The translations under genes were made by a program, and so were the position numbers. This document shows positions 21,489 to 33,429 of a stretch of 64,000 nucleotides of DNA, in pieces. Source of the stretch: Imbricaverruca yamaguchii (taxonomy: Eukaryota > Arthropoda > Thecostraca > Neoverrucidae); NCBI GenBank assembly GCA_034440575.1, contig JAOTOL010001645.1, positions 3,467,501 through 3,531,500 on the forward strand, in the 5' to 3' direction. Under the pieces are notes generated by a model, which saw only the letters and a list, made by a program, of their open reading frames with translations, ran no database searches and had not been told where the DNA came from. Every line of letters begins with the position of its first letter. Position 1 is the first letter of the stretch.

Positions 21489-21765
21489 GAGGTGGAGTGT
21501 CCCCGACTATCCCACGTCCCGCCCCCCCCATAACTGGTGTGGGGGCTGCTACTGAGGTGGAGTGTCCCCGACTACCCCACGCCCCGGTCCCCGTCATAAC
21601 TGATGTGGGGGCTCCTGCTGAGGTGGAGTGTCCCCGACTGTCCCACCTCCCGGTCGCCGTCATAACTGGTGTGGAGGCTGTTGCTGAGGCGGTGTGTCTC
21701 CGACTATCCCACGTCCCGGTCCCCGCCATAACTGTTGTGGGAGCTGCTGCTGAGGTGACAGGTCA
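21489..21765. repeat. 65-66-bp minisatellite, ~4.3 copies
   Basis: Units start gaggtggagtgtccccgact at 21489, 21554, 21620, 21686 (gaggcggtgt) and partially at 21752. It lies 400 bp after the ATP13A1 stop. Confidence 0.9.
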
Positions 21766-22524
21766 AACACAGCGCGTCTGCCGACTCGTACCGAAGTAGC
21801 TGGGTGTGTGGCGGAGGGGACTGGGGGTCTATCAGCGATGTTTTTATCTCGTGTCATCCGTCAGTGGCACCGTCCATTTGTTAATGTCCTCTAAAATAAG
21901 GTTGTGATCACGGCTCTTCTGCACTATCTAACAACAGCGGTTGCGTGCAAATCGTGACCATTACCGGCCTCTTCACACGCGAACACTGGCTTCTCTGAGG
22001 CAACCTTTCTGTCGGAGCAACGACAGTGGTGGCGTGATAGGTGTTGTACCAAAATACCATTGTTGTTTTCCCCTCTCCACTCTGGAGGTATATTTGTACC
22101 GCTATGTTAGTGGGCAGTGGCTGATTTAAGACCCACAGTGCCACTGCACACGCGTGAACCGTTGAGAGCCAGCGGAGAGGTCTTGCATCGTTGCCGGTCC
22201 ATGTGGTAATATATACACTACGATCAATAGTCGTTTTCCTGTGGATGTAAGCGCGGTGGTGGCGGTGCCGTAAACCCAGGTACGATGGTTCGATACTCGG
22301 GTGTAGCCTATGGAACTTGGCTATTCTCACAGTCTGCGTGGTGGATGGCGGGTTACCTTACACCTTAGCGGACGACCTGTCAACTAGCTTGCCCGTTTAA
22401 TAAATGGCTTGCAGGTTCAGAGGGGCGATTTACCGGTTTAATAGATGGCGTGTAGGCCCAGAGCGCCACATCGGCGCTGCTATCGTAATCGTTAATTTCG
22501 GTGGATGTGCAACACTAGCGTAAT

Positions 22525-22577
22525 TGGGCGCTGTATGACCGAAGCAGTCGATGCGCCCCTAAGCCCAAATAACCAAC
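22525..22577 (+). mobile_element. 5'-truncated SINE with perfect 15-bp target duplication
   Basis: A 53-bp insert holding only the SINE 3' end (gctgtatgaccgaagcagtc..., tail aaataaccaac). CAACACTAGCGTAAT occurs at 22510-22524 and again at 22578-22592. This is the signature of LINE-driven retrotransposition with 5' truncation. Confidence 0.9.
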
Positions 22578-22693
22578 CAACACTAGCGTAATAGCACCGG
22601 TGCGCGGTGCCATCAGGAGAGCCGGGGAAGAGGCGGAGCAGTAACTGCAGTATCTGGAATGGTGTGTCGTTAGAAAAGCAGGGGAGAGGAGGG

Positions 22694-22748
22694 CAACAGG
22701 CGAGCCGTAGCCGCTTCCATGCTACGGCTCGCCTAGCATAGCCTGTTG
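22694..22748. other. Inverted repeat with perfect 14-bp stem
   Basis: AGGCGAGCCGTAGC (22698-22711) and its exact complement GCTACGGCTCGCCT (22721-22734) enclose a 9-base loop. An outer pair caacagg / cctgttg (22694, 22742) extends it with a bulge. No coding sequence is nearby; function unknown. Confidence 0.7.
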
Positions 22749-23207
22749 ATGTATCTGGGATGAGGTGCCGTTATTGGAGCCAAATAAATGTGGGCATAGG
22801 GCAAGCAGAAGCCGCCGGCATGATGTAGGTACAGTATCTGGAATCACACCGTCAGCAAAAATATCGTGGACGAACCTCGACCGCTCTATTTCTAAATTCG
22901 TGGAGACAAAACGCTGGGTTGTTATCGCTCACTGGTGCTGCACGGACGCTGACAGCTTGACCAGAACTACTGACCATATCCGTGAACATTAGGTGCGAAT
23001 ACTTGAAAAGAACTACTGCGATGAGCGTGTCCTTATGATAGGTTAAATGTTATCTATATGGATACTCCGCTCGGTTAGTGGTACACATGAAGCGCAAAAT
23101 ATCAACGCCGAGCCGTTATACCCAAAGCCGAGTCACTTTGCAGCGCGTACGCATTTAAAGCACAAAAAGGCAATCGCCACCGGTCGTGAGCCGCCTCCAG
23201 TGGCCTC

Positions 23208-23302
23208 AGCAACTCTCATGATTGGGAGGCGGTGACGTGTCCTTGGAGCTGGCTGCGGCCACAGCAGCTGTGCACGAGAGGCGTTTGCTGCGTGACTGCC
23301 AG
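23208..23302 (+). CDS. Weak candidate exon at the left edge of the 35-bp array
   Basis: The acceptor-like cagtggcctcag and donor CTGCCAG/GTGGGC enclose an open frame reading HDWEAVTCPWSWLRP (Cys/Trp-rich). A second frame, open from 23222, reads LELAAATAAVHERRLLRDCQ. I do not recognise either. The main argument is structural: the inner copies of the adjacent array have CTGCCAG/ATGGGC, so the donor GT exists only at the edge, as in the proven ATP13A1 cases. Confidence 0.2.
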
Positions 23303-23478
23303 GTGGGCGCGTGGCAGATGCGGCCCTGTGCTGCCAGATGGGCGCGCGGCAGATGCGGCCCTGTGCTGCCAGATGGGCGCGCGGCAGATGCGGCCCTGTA
23401 CTGCCAGATGGGCGCGCGGCAGATGCGGCCCTGTACTGCCAGATGGGCGCGCGGCAGATGCGGCCCTGTGCTGCCACC
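23303..23478. repeat. 35-bp minisatellite, ~5 copies
   Basis: The unit is atgggcgcgcggcagatgcg + gccctgtgctgccag. The first unit begins GTGGGC, the others ATGGGC. Confidence 0.92.
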
Positions 23479-24179
23479 AGAGCGTGCGCGTCAGCCGCTG
23501 TGGTCACGGCTGCGTGTGCTGGGCATGCTCTGCGAAGCAGACTGTAGGGGAGAGGGGGATAGAGAAGAACACATGGTACGCTCCCACAGAATCAAAGCAA
23601 GTGCTTGTATATTTGGCCGACCAGGAGCAGCCGGTACAGTACTAACGCGGCCGTCGCTTCGCAAGTGAGTGGCGAGTCCCGCCACGACCTGTGGACCTGA
23701 CTGGGGCGACAGCCAGCAGCACCGCACGGATACACGCTACTTGGACGGCAGGGAGTGCATGGATCTGGATAGGGACATGCAGTAGATCGGATGTTAAGTT
23801 GAAGCGAATCTCTAAAAGGACATTATAGTGTTATTGGAGCGTCGGACGGCCGAGTAACGCGCTTTCCTCGTTCAAGTACATCAGCCCCCTCTCTCGGCTA
23901 GGATTTGTGGTTGCCGAGTATGGGCCGGGTGTCGTTAGCGTAGGGGCCTTATATCGTAGCGTATTCTGCGTATGGTAGGAAACAATAGGTCATTGAAAAA
24001 TGAACGAGCAGCATTGATCCGCTGGTGGGTCCCTGAGGGCCGTCTTGACTTATGGACAGCAAGATCCACTGGAGTCAACCGAATAGGTAGCTGGTGTATG
24101 ACCCACCAGTGGAGGAGAGTATGTGTATTGGGGTGTAAGTGTACGCATAGGTGCAGGTGTAGGTGTGAAGTATTGTGTG

Positions 24180-24239
24180 GGCGTGTATAGTGTGAGCGTG
24201 TGTGTGTGTGTATGTGCATGTGTGTGGGCGTGCGTACGC

Positions 24240-24290
<51 letters not shown>

Positions 24291-24294
24291 GTGG

Positions 24295-24354
<60 letters not shown>

Positions 24355-24395
24355 TGTGTGTGTGTGTGTGTGCGTGCGTGTGTGTGTGTGTGTTC
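24180..24395. repeat. (GT)n and (CGTG)n microsatellite
   Basis: (GT)n at about 24246-24288, (GCGT)n at about 24296-24355, then (GT)n to 24393. It gives spurious Cys/Val/Arg open frames on both strands. Confidence 0.95.
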
Positions 24396-24469
24396 ATTTC
24401 ACGTCGCCGGCCCACGCATGGACCCGTTTGGGTGGTGGCGCGTGCACGAGTGATGACGCGTGTCCTCGG

Positions 24470-24830
24470 TGCAGGCGCGCACCCAGGATTTTTCCATGGG
24501 GGGTCCGGACCGAAAAGGGCACTTGGCCGGCTCCAAAAGGGCACCTGACCAGCCCCAAAAGGGCACTTTGCGTCTCGGGCACACTGGAAGGTCTGTTGAC
24601 GGGGGGGGGGGGGGGGAAACAAAATGTTTGGCCAAAAGGGCAGTTTTGGGCCAAAAGGGCACCTTTGGCACAGGTGGGGCACATAAGGCGATTTTTGGGC
24701 TAAATTTGGGACATTCCGGCCAAGAGGGCACTTTTCGGTCAGAAGGGCACTTTTGGCCAAAAGGGCACTTTGGCCTCATGGGGGGCCGAGCCCCCTGCCC
24801 CCCCCCCCTCCGGTGCGCCTATGCCTCGGT
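24470..24830. mobile_element. MITE-like element with AAAAGGGCAC modules
   Basis: It begins caggcgcgcacccaggattt and ends ggggccgagccccctgcccc followed by cctccggtgcgcctatgcc. The reverse complement of the end (ggcataggcgcaccggagg) is an imperfect inverted match to the start. The interior has about ten ccaaaagggcacttt-type modules and a G18 tract (about 24600-24618). Confidence 0.5.
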
Positions 24831-25584
24831 GTGACCGCACGTAGGTCAAGCTGGAGCACGGTGCCATGTGAACTGCTTGTGGCGTGTTTCGTCATGAGCG
24901 TAGAGCAAGTGGAATAGCGAAGGTGTTGGGTGTTGTGGTGAGGGCCGAACTGCTCGTGATCACGTGACGACGCCGAGCGCCGCGACCACCTGCTGTGGCC
25001 TGTCGGCTGGTGCCCACGCCAGCTCTCACGGCTAGTGGCCTCTCACAGTTAGTGGCTGCGTGAACGCTGGTGATTAGTGGCCGTGTGACTTCCCACAGTC
25101 GTTGGTCGTTTGATCTCTCATGTGGTATCCTGGCCAATGGCCGGGGGACTTATGCCAGGTCATAACAGTGATTGCACCCCCTTCAAAACACACCCTCCCT
25201 CCCTCTTCCACAAGTGGCCGTGTGGTTTCTCACACCCAATATTCGTGTGACCTTTTACGGTTGGCGCCCGAAGCAGTGGCCGAGTGACCGTGTGACAGTG
25301 CGACTCCACGGTCGTCTCACGGGCAGTGACCGTGTGACCTCACGTCCAGTGACCTTGCGACCTCTCCATGGTCGGGTCAGTGGCCGTGCAGCCTTGACAG
25401 TCGGTGGCCATGTGAACTCTCACGTACCACGCCAACGGGCGGTGACCTTTCGCGTGCTCGGGATCGCTGTGGGATCACACCAGCAACGGCTTCAGCACCA
25501 GAGATGATATGACGCATTCATCAGCTCGAAGTCCGTAACCTGTTACGACTTGAGCTGGTTATGGGCCGTACCTGGCCCAGCGTG

Positions 25585-26015
25585 CTTTGCAGTCGGCGCC
25601 GTGTCCGGGCAATTGTGGCGCAGTCGGCGCTGTGTCCGGGCAATTGTGGCGCAGTCGGCGCCGTGTGGAATTGGTCGGCGCCGTGTCCGGGCAATTGTGG
25701 CGCAGTCGGCGGTGTGTCCGGGCAATTGTGGTGCAGTCGGCGCCGTGTCCGGCCAATTGTGGCGCAGTCGGCGCCGTGTCCGGCCAATTGTGGCACAGTC
25801 GGCGCCGTGTCCGGGCAATTGTGGCACAGTCGGCGCCGTGTCCGGGCAATTGTGGCACAGTCGGCGCCGTGTCCGGCCAATTGTGGCGCAGTCGGCGCCG
25901 TGTCCGGGCAATTGTGGCGCAGTCGGCGCCGTGTCCGGGCAATTGTGGCACAGTCGGCGCCGTGTCCTGGCAATTGTGGCACAGTCGGCGCCGTGCCCGG
26001 GCAATTGTGGCGCAG
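25585..26015. repeat. 31-bp minisatellite, ~13 copies
   Basis: The unit is gtcggcgccgtgtccgggca + attgtggcgca, with G/C variants (cgggc or cggcc; ggcgc or ggcac). Open frames run through on both strands because the repeat has no stops, so they are not evidence of coding. Confidence 0.93.
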
Positions 26016-26019
26016 TCGC

Positions 26020-28190
26020 AGTTTGTCAGTGGGACAGGGAGGGAGCCTGGCCATTTCCATATTTCCTCCGTTTCTTTCTTTGCATGGATTTCCAATCCGG
26101 AATAGGTGGACAACTAAAATCAGACACAGACGTAGAAACAGGAGGGTTATATACGGAAAAGCTACCCTCCCTGGTGTTGAAACCATTGAAACCATGCCTC
26201 GACTTTTCAGTCCTGGATCCGTTGACATTAATAATGAGCACAAATAGTGGTGTGGTGCACGATTGGCTTCTAACAATAATCTAGGTCCATTAAACCTCGC
26301 AATGTGGCATAATTGTGTACCCCTCGCGGTGCGGAGAATCAATATGACCCTCCGCTAATTTCTGTTCCGAACAAGATTTGAACCTGCGGCAGACGGCGTG
26401 ATGCAGCTACGCCCTTATACTTTTCGAGTAGCCTGTTGTATCTATATATTCTGGTTGACCTTGCAGATCAGGCCAAACAGGTCACGTCGTGCAGTCAGTC
26501 GTGCCTTTCGTGCTTCGATGCTGATGCGCAGACTGATGATGTAATCTAATACAGGTGACGCGGGCAAAGGTGGGACAATCAATCCTGTGAAGCTCGGAAT
26601 ACCTGGACATATGTGATAATTGTTGAAGATGACGTAAAAGATGGGTGTTGCCAAAACAATGCAAATGCTTCCCACTCCCTGGGCCCCAAAGGACAGATTT
26701 CGGTTTTTATACGTTTCCTAAATTTTTCGAAAAGGTACTATATTTAGAGAATGTGTGAACCCCGATCACATCACAAATGAACTTGGCGTGCGAAATTATC
26801 CTGACTCAGCAGTTTGCATCGTGTAATGGCCCATTCGTTAGCCTTTAGAGCGCCTGGAATACACGTATTCTGGGAAAGGTTTAAGTCATATCTCAGTTAT
26901 CTTACCTGATACTGATGTGAGATTTGGAACGCTTAGAGAGTGCAAAATTTGTCATTCCACATATTCCTGTTTTAAAAAAATGTTCTGGGTAAACCTGGCT
27001 CAACCTTCATTTTACCTGTTGATCTGACATGGTCGCATTTTGTATTTTTATATTTTTCTTCTATTATTTGTCCGTACACTCATCTTTGCCTTTTGAGTGT
27101 ATCGTGTATGCTTTGCTGATGAAAAATGTTCAATGTACATTAAGGAAAACTGCATTGAGACGAGGTGATGATCTGAATTTGACTCAGCCCAGTTCAAGCA
27201 CCTTAACCCTCGGCTAGCGAGAGCATCCCGTCATCTTCCCCCACCGGCAGGGGGGTCACCATTTTCCATTCCATTTCTAACTGGGCTTGATACTTAATTT
27301 TGCTTAACGCAAGTTCTACCTAATGACATCCATCATGACCTCATGAGGTGAAACGCCCTTAAACTCAAATGCCCTCATGAGGTGAACCGTTAACCTCCTA
27401 TGTCAGGCTAACGTAAGTATTTCGAGAAATCAGATATTTTCAAGTGATGTACACCATCACGTTCAGAGACTTGCGCATAAAAGCCCCCCCACCCAATAAA
27501 AAAAAACAGGGATGCACTTGCAATTCGGGACATGATTTGTTGGTTGGCATGCCGGACATCGTAATCGGACCCTTAAATACGCTCCCAGGTCAGGTCAAAA
27601 GTGACACTGGCCAGATAAATTTTAACCATGCGAAACAAGAATGACCAAACGACGGCATAGGTGGTTCTAGGAGAAATGTGGACTTTTTTCTCCTGTACAA
27701 GGAAATTCGAGTTCATTGAAGTATAGAGAGTATCCAAAATCATTGACGTAAGATGGCCTTGGATAACCCCGTTCGACTCTGGGAGTATTCTGGTGTGATT
27801 TTGAACGCTAAATGCGAATCTAGCAGCCACTTGTACCCTGGAAATGTGACAAAAATGTGAATTTCGAGCGAAGTTTGGAAAGTGGAATCAAAGCTTTGAT
27901 CTGATATGATACATTATATATATGCCGGCACTCTACGTATGGTACGAAATTATTCTGGCAGGGTCCGAAGGAGCATTTTGGTAGGTATTCCTGCATGAAA
28001 TTTGTTTTTAAAAAGAACTATTTTTAACTCTGCAAACATCAACTCTTAACAAAATCTGACCTTTGACCTCGCCTCTGAGGTCAATGAATGAATCCACAGG
28101 GTTTGTTTGATGTCAGTGGCGAAATCTTGTAGCAAGCTGCACGTTAGTTTTCTAGCCTGCTCAGTTTTGGATATCCAGAGGGTTCGTACC
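26020..28190. other. AT-rich unique region, no gene seen
   Basis: Only a weak minus-strand tRNA-like segment (26365-26440, B-box-like GGTTCAAATCTTG on the complement) and the cccttaaactcaaatg motif at 27352 stand out. No exon was recognised. Confidence 0.5.
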
Positions 28191-28199
28191 GACCACTTT

Positions 28200-28247
28200 G
28201 CATCATTCGAAGCAGAAATGTGTGGTCGATGCACCCTAAAGCCAAAA

Positions 28248-28282
<35 letters not shown>

Positions 28283-28284
28283 AT
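28200..28284 (+). mobile_element. SINE 3'-tail with (TAAC)n end
   Basis: gaagcagaaatgtgtggtcg + atgcaccctaaagcc matches the SINE tail family and ends in about eight TAAC units. It abuts the element starting at 28294. Confidence 0.55.
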
Positions 28285-28293
28285 AACGAAGCA

Positions 28294-28604
28294 GGGATGC
28301 ATCCATAGATTGTCATGGGGTGCACTTGTCTTCAGAAAGGGCGCCATTTCATCGGAGGAGCGTCCGTGGCTGAAAATCCGTTGACCGGGGCGATGGGTGT
28401 ACTTGAGTACATGCGGGGTTCCCTTTTCCTCCCAGGAGGGTGTCATTCGCCTCCAAGGAGGCCCCGTTCCTCTCCGAGGGCGCCTCTAGCTAAAAAAAAC
28501 GTTGAACGGGGATAGGGTGCACTCGAGCCATCCCGGAGGGATTCCACCTTCCATTAGTGTGTGGGGAGATGAACCCCGTGACACCCCTCTATCCGCCTCT
28601 GATT
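28294..28604. mobile_element. MITE-like element
   Basis: It begins cagggatgcatccatagatt and ends acccctctatccgcctctg, with repeated GGAGG/CCTCC and two cgttgaacgggg..ggtgcactcgag-like blocks. Its termini resemble those at 16238 and 39650; no clear target duplication. Confidence 0.4.
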
Positions 28605-29228
28605 TCAGGTTGAATAAATTCCCAGAAGCTTGCCTTAAATGCATCGAAATTGATTTCCTTCGGTTAGTTAGGTGTGCAGCTCATGTTCATATTCAAATAA
28701 CTTCGCGTTTGCTAAGTGACATTTCATTATCAACGTACCCATGACACTTGACGAAAATATTGCCTACATGCTTGCCTCTGCAACTCCGAATGTCCCCTTC
28801 CCAAGCTTGAAAATAGCTCCTACGCTACCGACACAACGGGCAATGCGAGATGAATGAAATGATTGCGTACATTCCATATCATTTAGTAGCATTCCAGGCC
28901 AGCTAGAGCTAAGTCTCCAAATTGGGCATTGTCGCCTTTCAGCCACTTGCCTGATCTAATTAGAATATATCTCAATATGATCCATTCAAGTGACAGTCAT
29001 GACACAAAAACCAACGTGCTGTCGGGGTAAAACCTGCTGTGATTGGCTGTGTCGTAACCCTGGTTACGAGGGCGGTGCCACCAGGACCCTGCCAATCGGA
29101 AACAATCACTGGCGTTTAATCAGACCGGATATCATATTTCTGTCACAGCCAGGGGTCGCAGCACGACGGCTTGAGTGTCAGTGATGCATGATGGATGAAT
29201 CTGTGCGCGGATCACGTACACCTCCATG

Positions 29229-29230
<2 letters not shown>

Positions 29231-29306
<76 letters not shown>
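29231..29306. repeat. (TA)n microsatellite
   Basis: About 76 bases of uninterrupted TA dinucleotide. Confidence 0.97.
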
Positions 29307-29310
<4 letters not shown>

Positions 29311-29434
29311 ATATATCGTTGACTGTTCAATATTCACGTCAAGTTCTGCGAAGCAAAGCTGGGTTTCAGATCAAGGTAGTGTTTATGATGAAGTTTGGTG
29401 TTGTAATCGATCATGCCAATTATCAGATTATATC

Positions 29435-29859
29435 CAGGGATGCGGAGCCCGAACCGGAGCCGGAGCCGGAACATTTTGTCCGGAGCCGGAGCCGGAGCCG
29501 TAGCCGCCGGGACATTTTACTCGGAGCCGGAGTCGGAGCCGGAGCCTTCAAAAGCATGGCGGCTCCGACTCCGAAAGAGGCGTAAATTAAACAAAATTGG
29601 CAAACGTGAAATGAGCACATTACACCTAGTATAAAGAGAGATACAGGGTTTATATTGGAAAGTTGCTTATAATTGTCTGAAGTTTGCGCCCCTGAGTGGT
29701 CGCGGCTAACTTTTATAGATCCCCTAGCTCTTACTTAATGGATCTATCGCGTTTGGGATGTACGGAGCCGGAGCCGGAGCCGCCGGGACATTTTACTCCG
29801 AGCCGGAGTCGGAGTCGGAGCCGGGAGCCGTCCAAAAATTTCCCGGCTCCGCATCCCTG
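29435..29859. mobile_element. hAT-type MITE, 425 bp, perfect TIRs and 8-bp TSD
   Basis: CAGGGATGCGGAGCC (29435-29449) and GGCTCCGCATCCCTG (29845-29859) are exact inverted complements. ATTATATC flanks both ends (29427-29434 and 29860-29867), and an 8-bp TSD is typical of hAT. Two GGAGCC-rich arms share a direct repeat (gccgccgggacattttactc) around a 170-bp AT-rich centre. There is no transposase frame, so it is non-autonomous. Confidence 0.92.
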
Positions 29860-29867
29860 ATTATATC

Positions 29868-31525
29868 CATGTTGGCAATTGCAGTAATTTTATATTCTTG
29901 TATATCTATGCTATATGATATATTAGGTGATAACACAAGATGCGTTTTCATATTGCAGCACCTGCGGCGTACAACCATACAAATGTAATAATGAGCAGTA
30001 GAGGGAACGTACACCATGTTTAAGGAATATTTGATGTGATGCAACTGCACGGTAGCACCCTTCTTTCTAACCGTGCCGAGCTAATAGCCCCAGCTATGGG
30101 TATGCATCAGAAACAATCCTCTTCAAGCTGCGTCGACTTACCGGTAAATATCACTTATGTCGCTTGATGTTGATCCAGCATTCAATTGAGTAATGTTCTT
30201 TCGTGGTTCATATAGGCATGGGTGGTTCGCGCAATCTATAATCGGAGCTCCCAGTGACCAAACACTGAAATTCAAATATATTTCCTTCTCGTCACTATAG
30301 AATGTTCACTGCAGAAAACTGACTTAAAAATATATCGAAACGCCTTTTTGCTTACCATACACACAAGATGGATCAAATATATCGACAGAAGTGCTGATTC
30401 GTGGCGCCATATTAGCATTTGTACTGAAGTGCAGCAGATTACAACCGATTTAACGCCCTTTCTGAGACTACTCTCCGTGATACAAAAGATGTGATGTTCT
30501 CTTGAGCCCGAAGGTTAATGGCGTGCATGACATTAATTCCCGAGGTGTCGATATCACACACCGAGATTTATGCGATGTATGAACCTCGTACAACGTGACT
30601 CTTATTCGTGCCACATGGCGTCTAGAGATTCCAATCGTGTGCCGTAACATCTGACGCGGGTGATAAAAATCACATTATGGTTATCAGCAGGCATAGAATA
30701 AGTTCAACACCACTGCGAAAGCTGCGCTGCCCGTACAATCGTCTCCTCTGCTCCTCTCTCCATTTGGCTCCAATGCTGACCCACGCCACCGCCTGGTAGA
30801 GTCCAGTAGCAGCAACTATAGCAATAATGCTATAGTTGGCTTAGCTGCTGTATAGTGTGTACTAGCTGCTGTACATTAGCTGCTCGTGTCATTGATACAT
30901 GAGGATGCACGGTGGCACATGACGTGTTCAGAATAACGACGCAGAGCAAGCACGGTGAGGAGTGCAGCAGCTGCATCGACATGGTGACCCGGCCGTTTCG
31001 TGGCCGACTGGGAGACCCGACTGGGATCGAAATTGCTCACGACATTCAGCCGTAAAAGTGAGCTGTTCGGTTTATTATCAGCCACGGCCAGGCAATGGTG
31101 CGCAGCCGCAGCCGCGCTTACGTTGTTTGATCAGCTGCTACCTTCGACTTTTATTTTACCATAATGGTGTGAATTGATCTGCATCCGATCGAGGTATGCC
31201 AATGACGTCTCGCTCGGACCGTTCATGTTGACGGTACTCTTTGACAAGGTATGTGGGCAGATCCGGTGCTCTAATTAAGCGTATATGCCACCCTAATGAG
31301 TGCTGCCCTGACCGATGCTAACCTAAATGATTGATGCTTATGGAAAAGTTACAGTGTGTGCCGTTGACATGTACGGGGAGACTCGTTGGACACAATATTC
31401 GTCGAAGCGTTGCTTTGGTCCGATAAAACTCAATGAAGACTACGAAATTTCAGATATACTCGAGTGAAGTTTGTTCGTGTATGCTTCGAGCTGGTGTATC
31501 GCCATATGTATTCCTTGCTGTTTGT
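29868..31525. other. Unique region, no gene seen
   Basis: Mixed-composition DNA; no repeat array, RNA gene or exon was recognised. Confidence 0.45.
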
Positions 31526-31529
31526 GTTT

Positions 31530-31845
31530 ATGCGGGACGGTCACCACCGCTGGTGTTGGACACCCTGCGGTACTGGCCCAGGGAACGGCGCGGTGACATG
31601 GCAACGTAGCGTATCGCATCGCAATCCATTGCCGTGTGTGTCTGTCTGTGGGACCGCCGCCACCGCCGCTGGTGTTGGACACCCTGTGTTACTGGCCCAG
31701 GGAACGGACCGGTGACATGGCAACGTAGCGTATCGCATCGCAATCCCTTGCTGTGTGTGTCTGTCTGTGGGACCGCCGCCACCGCCGCTGGTGTTGGACA
31801 CCATGTGTTACTGGCCCAGGGAACGGACCGAAGACATGTCGACGT
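31530..31845. repeat. ~118-120-bp tandem repeat, 2.6 copies
   Basis: The unit contains gccgctggtgttggacaccc, ggcccagggaacgga, gacatggcaacgtagcgtat and ttgctgtgtgtgtctgtctg. The copies are nearly identical. Confidence 0.9.
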
Positions 31846-32454
31846 AACACATTTAGTCTCAGAGCCCTGCAGGCTGCTGGCTGACAAGACCGATGGCTCG
31901 CATTCGACCAATGCGCTGGTCAAGGTCACGGTGAATGAGCTGCGTAATCTTCAACCAACGTCGTCCTGCACACATCGCTGACCAGGATCTGGATGATGAC
32001 GACGCATTCTCTTGGTCCCGGACATGGGTGTTTTTTTCTTCGGAAAATACCTTTGTCTGTTGTCTGCAGGATAATCGTCCCGCTGTTATCTATCTTCACA
32101 TTGTTTCCCAGTTTCTGTTGATCACTACCGAAGTGTATTTTGCGTACTGATATTTGCTCTCATTTCTAGAACCACGAAGATCATTTTATAGTTCATCACG
32201 GTCTCGCTCTTCGTTTTTGCCGTGAGAAAATGCGGCAGTGAGCCGCTCAACCAGCTTTTAAATAAAAGGTCACTGGTTAATCACTTATCGACTATTTCCA
32301 CCGATTGCAAATTATATGATTCTGAACGGATTATTTGTGTTCCATCAGAACAAAATTCACTTTTCCTGGGAAAACTCTGTGAAGAAGGATTGGAATCGGT
32401 TTCAATCAAAACATTTTAGACGTGAATCAACTTTCGTGAAGAGCATCACGCACT
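31846..32454. other. Unique region, no gene seen
   Basis: No supported feature. The open frames (for example 31935-32150) have no recognised motif. Confidence 0.4.
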
Positions 32455-32655
32455 TCGATCAGTGAACTCCGACAGAAAACAAAACTTTCAGTGGTTCTGC
32501 ATTTCATCTAAAATTATTAGGGACATCAACATGTATTTCGTCTAATTGTTTGTCAGTTTATCATTAACAGCACACTTCAGTATATTGACAGCACGTCAAG
32601 CGGAATGCTGGCGTTTGGAATGCGCCGATTTATTACTCAATAGTCGAATAACTGG
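32455..32655. repeat. Dispersed repeat, left partner of 36415-36600
   Basis: It shares cttcagtat, cacgtcaag.gga, ctgg.gtttggaatg and ccgatttat.actc..tagtcgaataa with the copy 4 kb to the right. The two direct copies flank the 34-bp array. Confidence 0.65.
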
Positions 32656-33429
32656 CTTGATAGAAATGTACTACACAAAATAAAAAATAAAAAGTATGTT
32701 GCTTTCATGTTGCATGATCATGTATTGCGGTATTCATTTAAAAGAAGCAACGACGAATTTGAAGGTCTGCATGGTCAAAACGATGCAGAATTGAAGGTTT
32801 GCATGGTTATGCATCCTTCAAAACTATGACGATATAATTTACTAACGGATCAGGACTGAACATTTTTGGCAGTTTTTATCGGTAGATTGAAGTACATTGT
32901 TGACAGACATAAACGTACATGTTTCAGATGTGTTGTAGCATACATGCTTAGTTTAAATTATGTGGAAGAAACGAAAAGTACAATCAGCCACTGGCGCATT
33001 ATTTTCCTTTCCGCTACTTTATTTCAACAAATTACCCTGTGACATTAGGTCATATCCGACTATGGCCTAGAATCTCCAATTTGCCAACTCCCATCCTGCA
33101 CATGATGCAGAGCTATTCAGGAAAACAAAGCATTGTGAATTGCTCTTAATATATTCCACTTGTTTTACCTTATTTCTATGCATGTGTAATATGTTTGTAG
33201 AAATTATGCACAATTGACATATGTTCAGCTCAGTCTCCATCTTCCAATGTACTTAAAAAGGCAATAGTAGTTGATATCAAAATTTAAATGCTTATCAGGA
33301 AATTGTAATCAAGGGCGGGGTAAATGAGTTCATTTGAACTGACCATGCTGCATTGTGTTTATTTGATTATTTATTGCTGTTCGACTATCGACACCCTCGA
33401 TTGACCCGTAGGGTCGATGAACAGTGGAC
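32656..33429. other. AT-rich unique region, no gene seen
   Basis: Nothing was recognised between the dispersed repeat and the 34-bp array. Confidence 0.4.

Noticed and set aside
24123..24760. Cys/Val-rich and His/Thr-rich long frames
   Set aside because: They are translations of (GT)n and (CGTG)n microsatellites.
25521..26342. Frames of 150-270 codons over the 31-bp array
   Set aside because: The 31-bp period rotates the frame each unit; apparent periodic peptides are artefacts.
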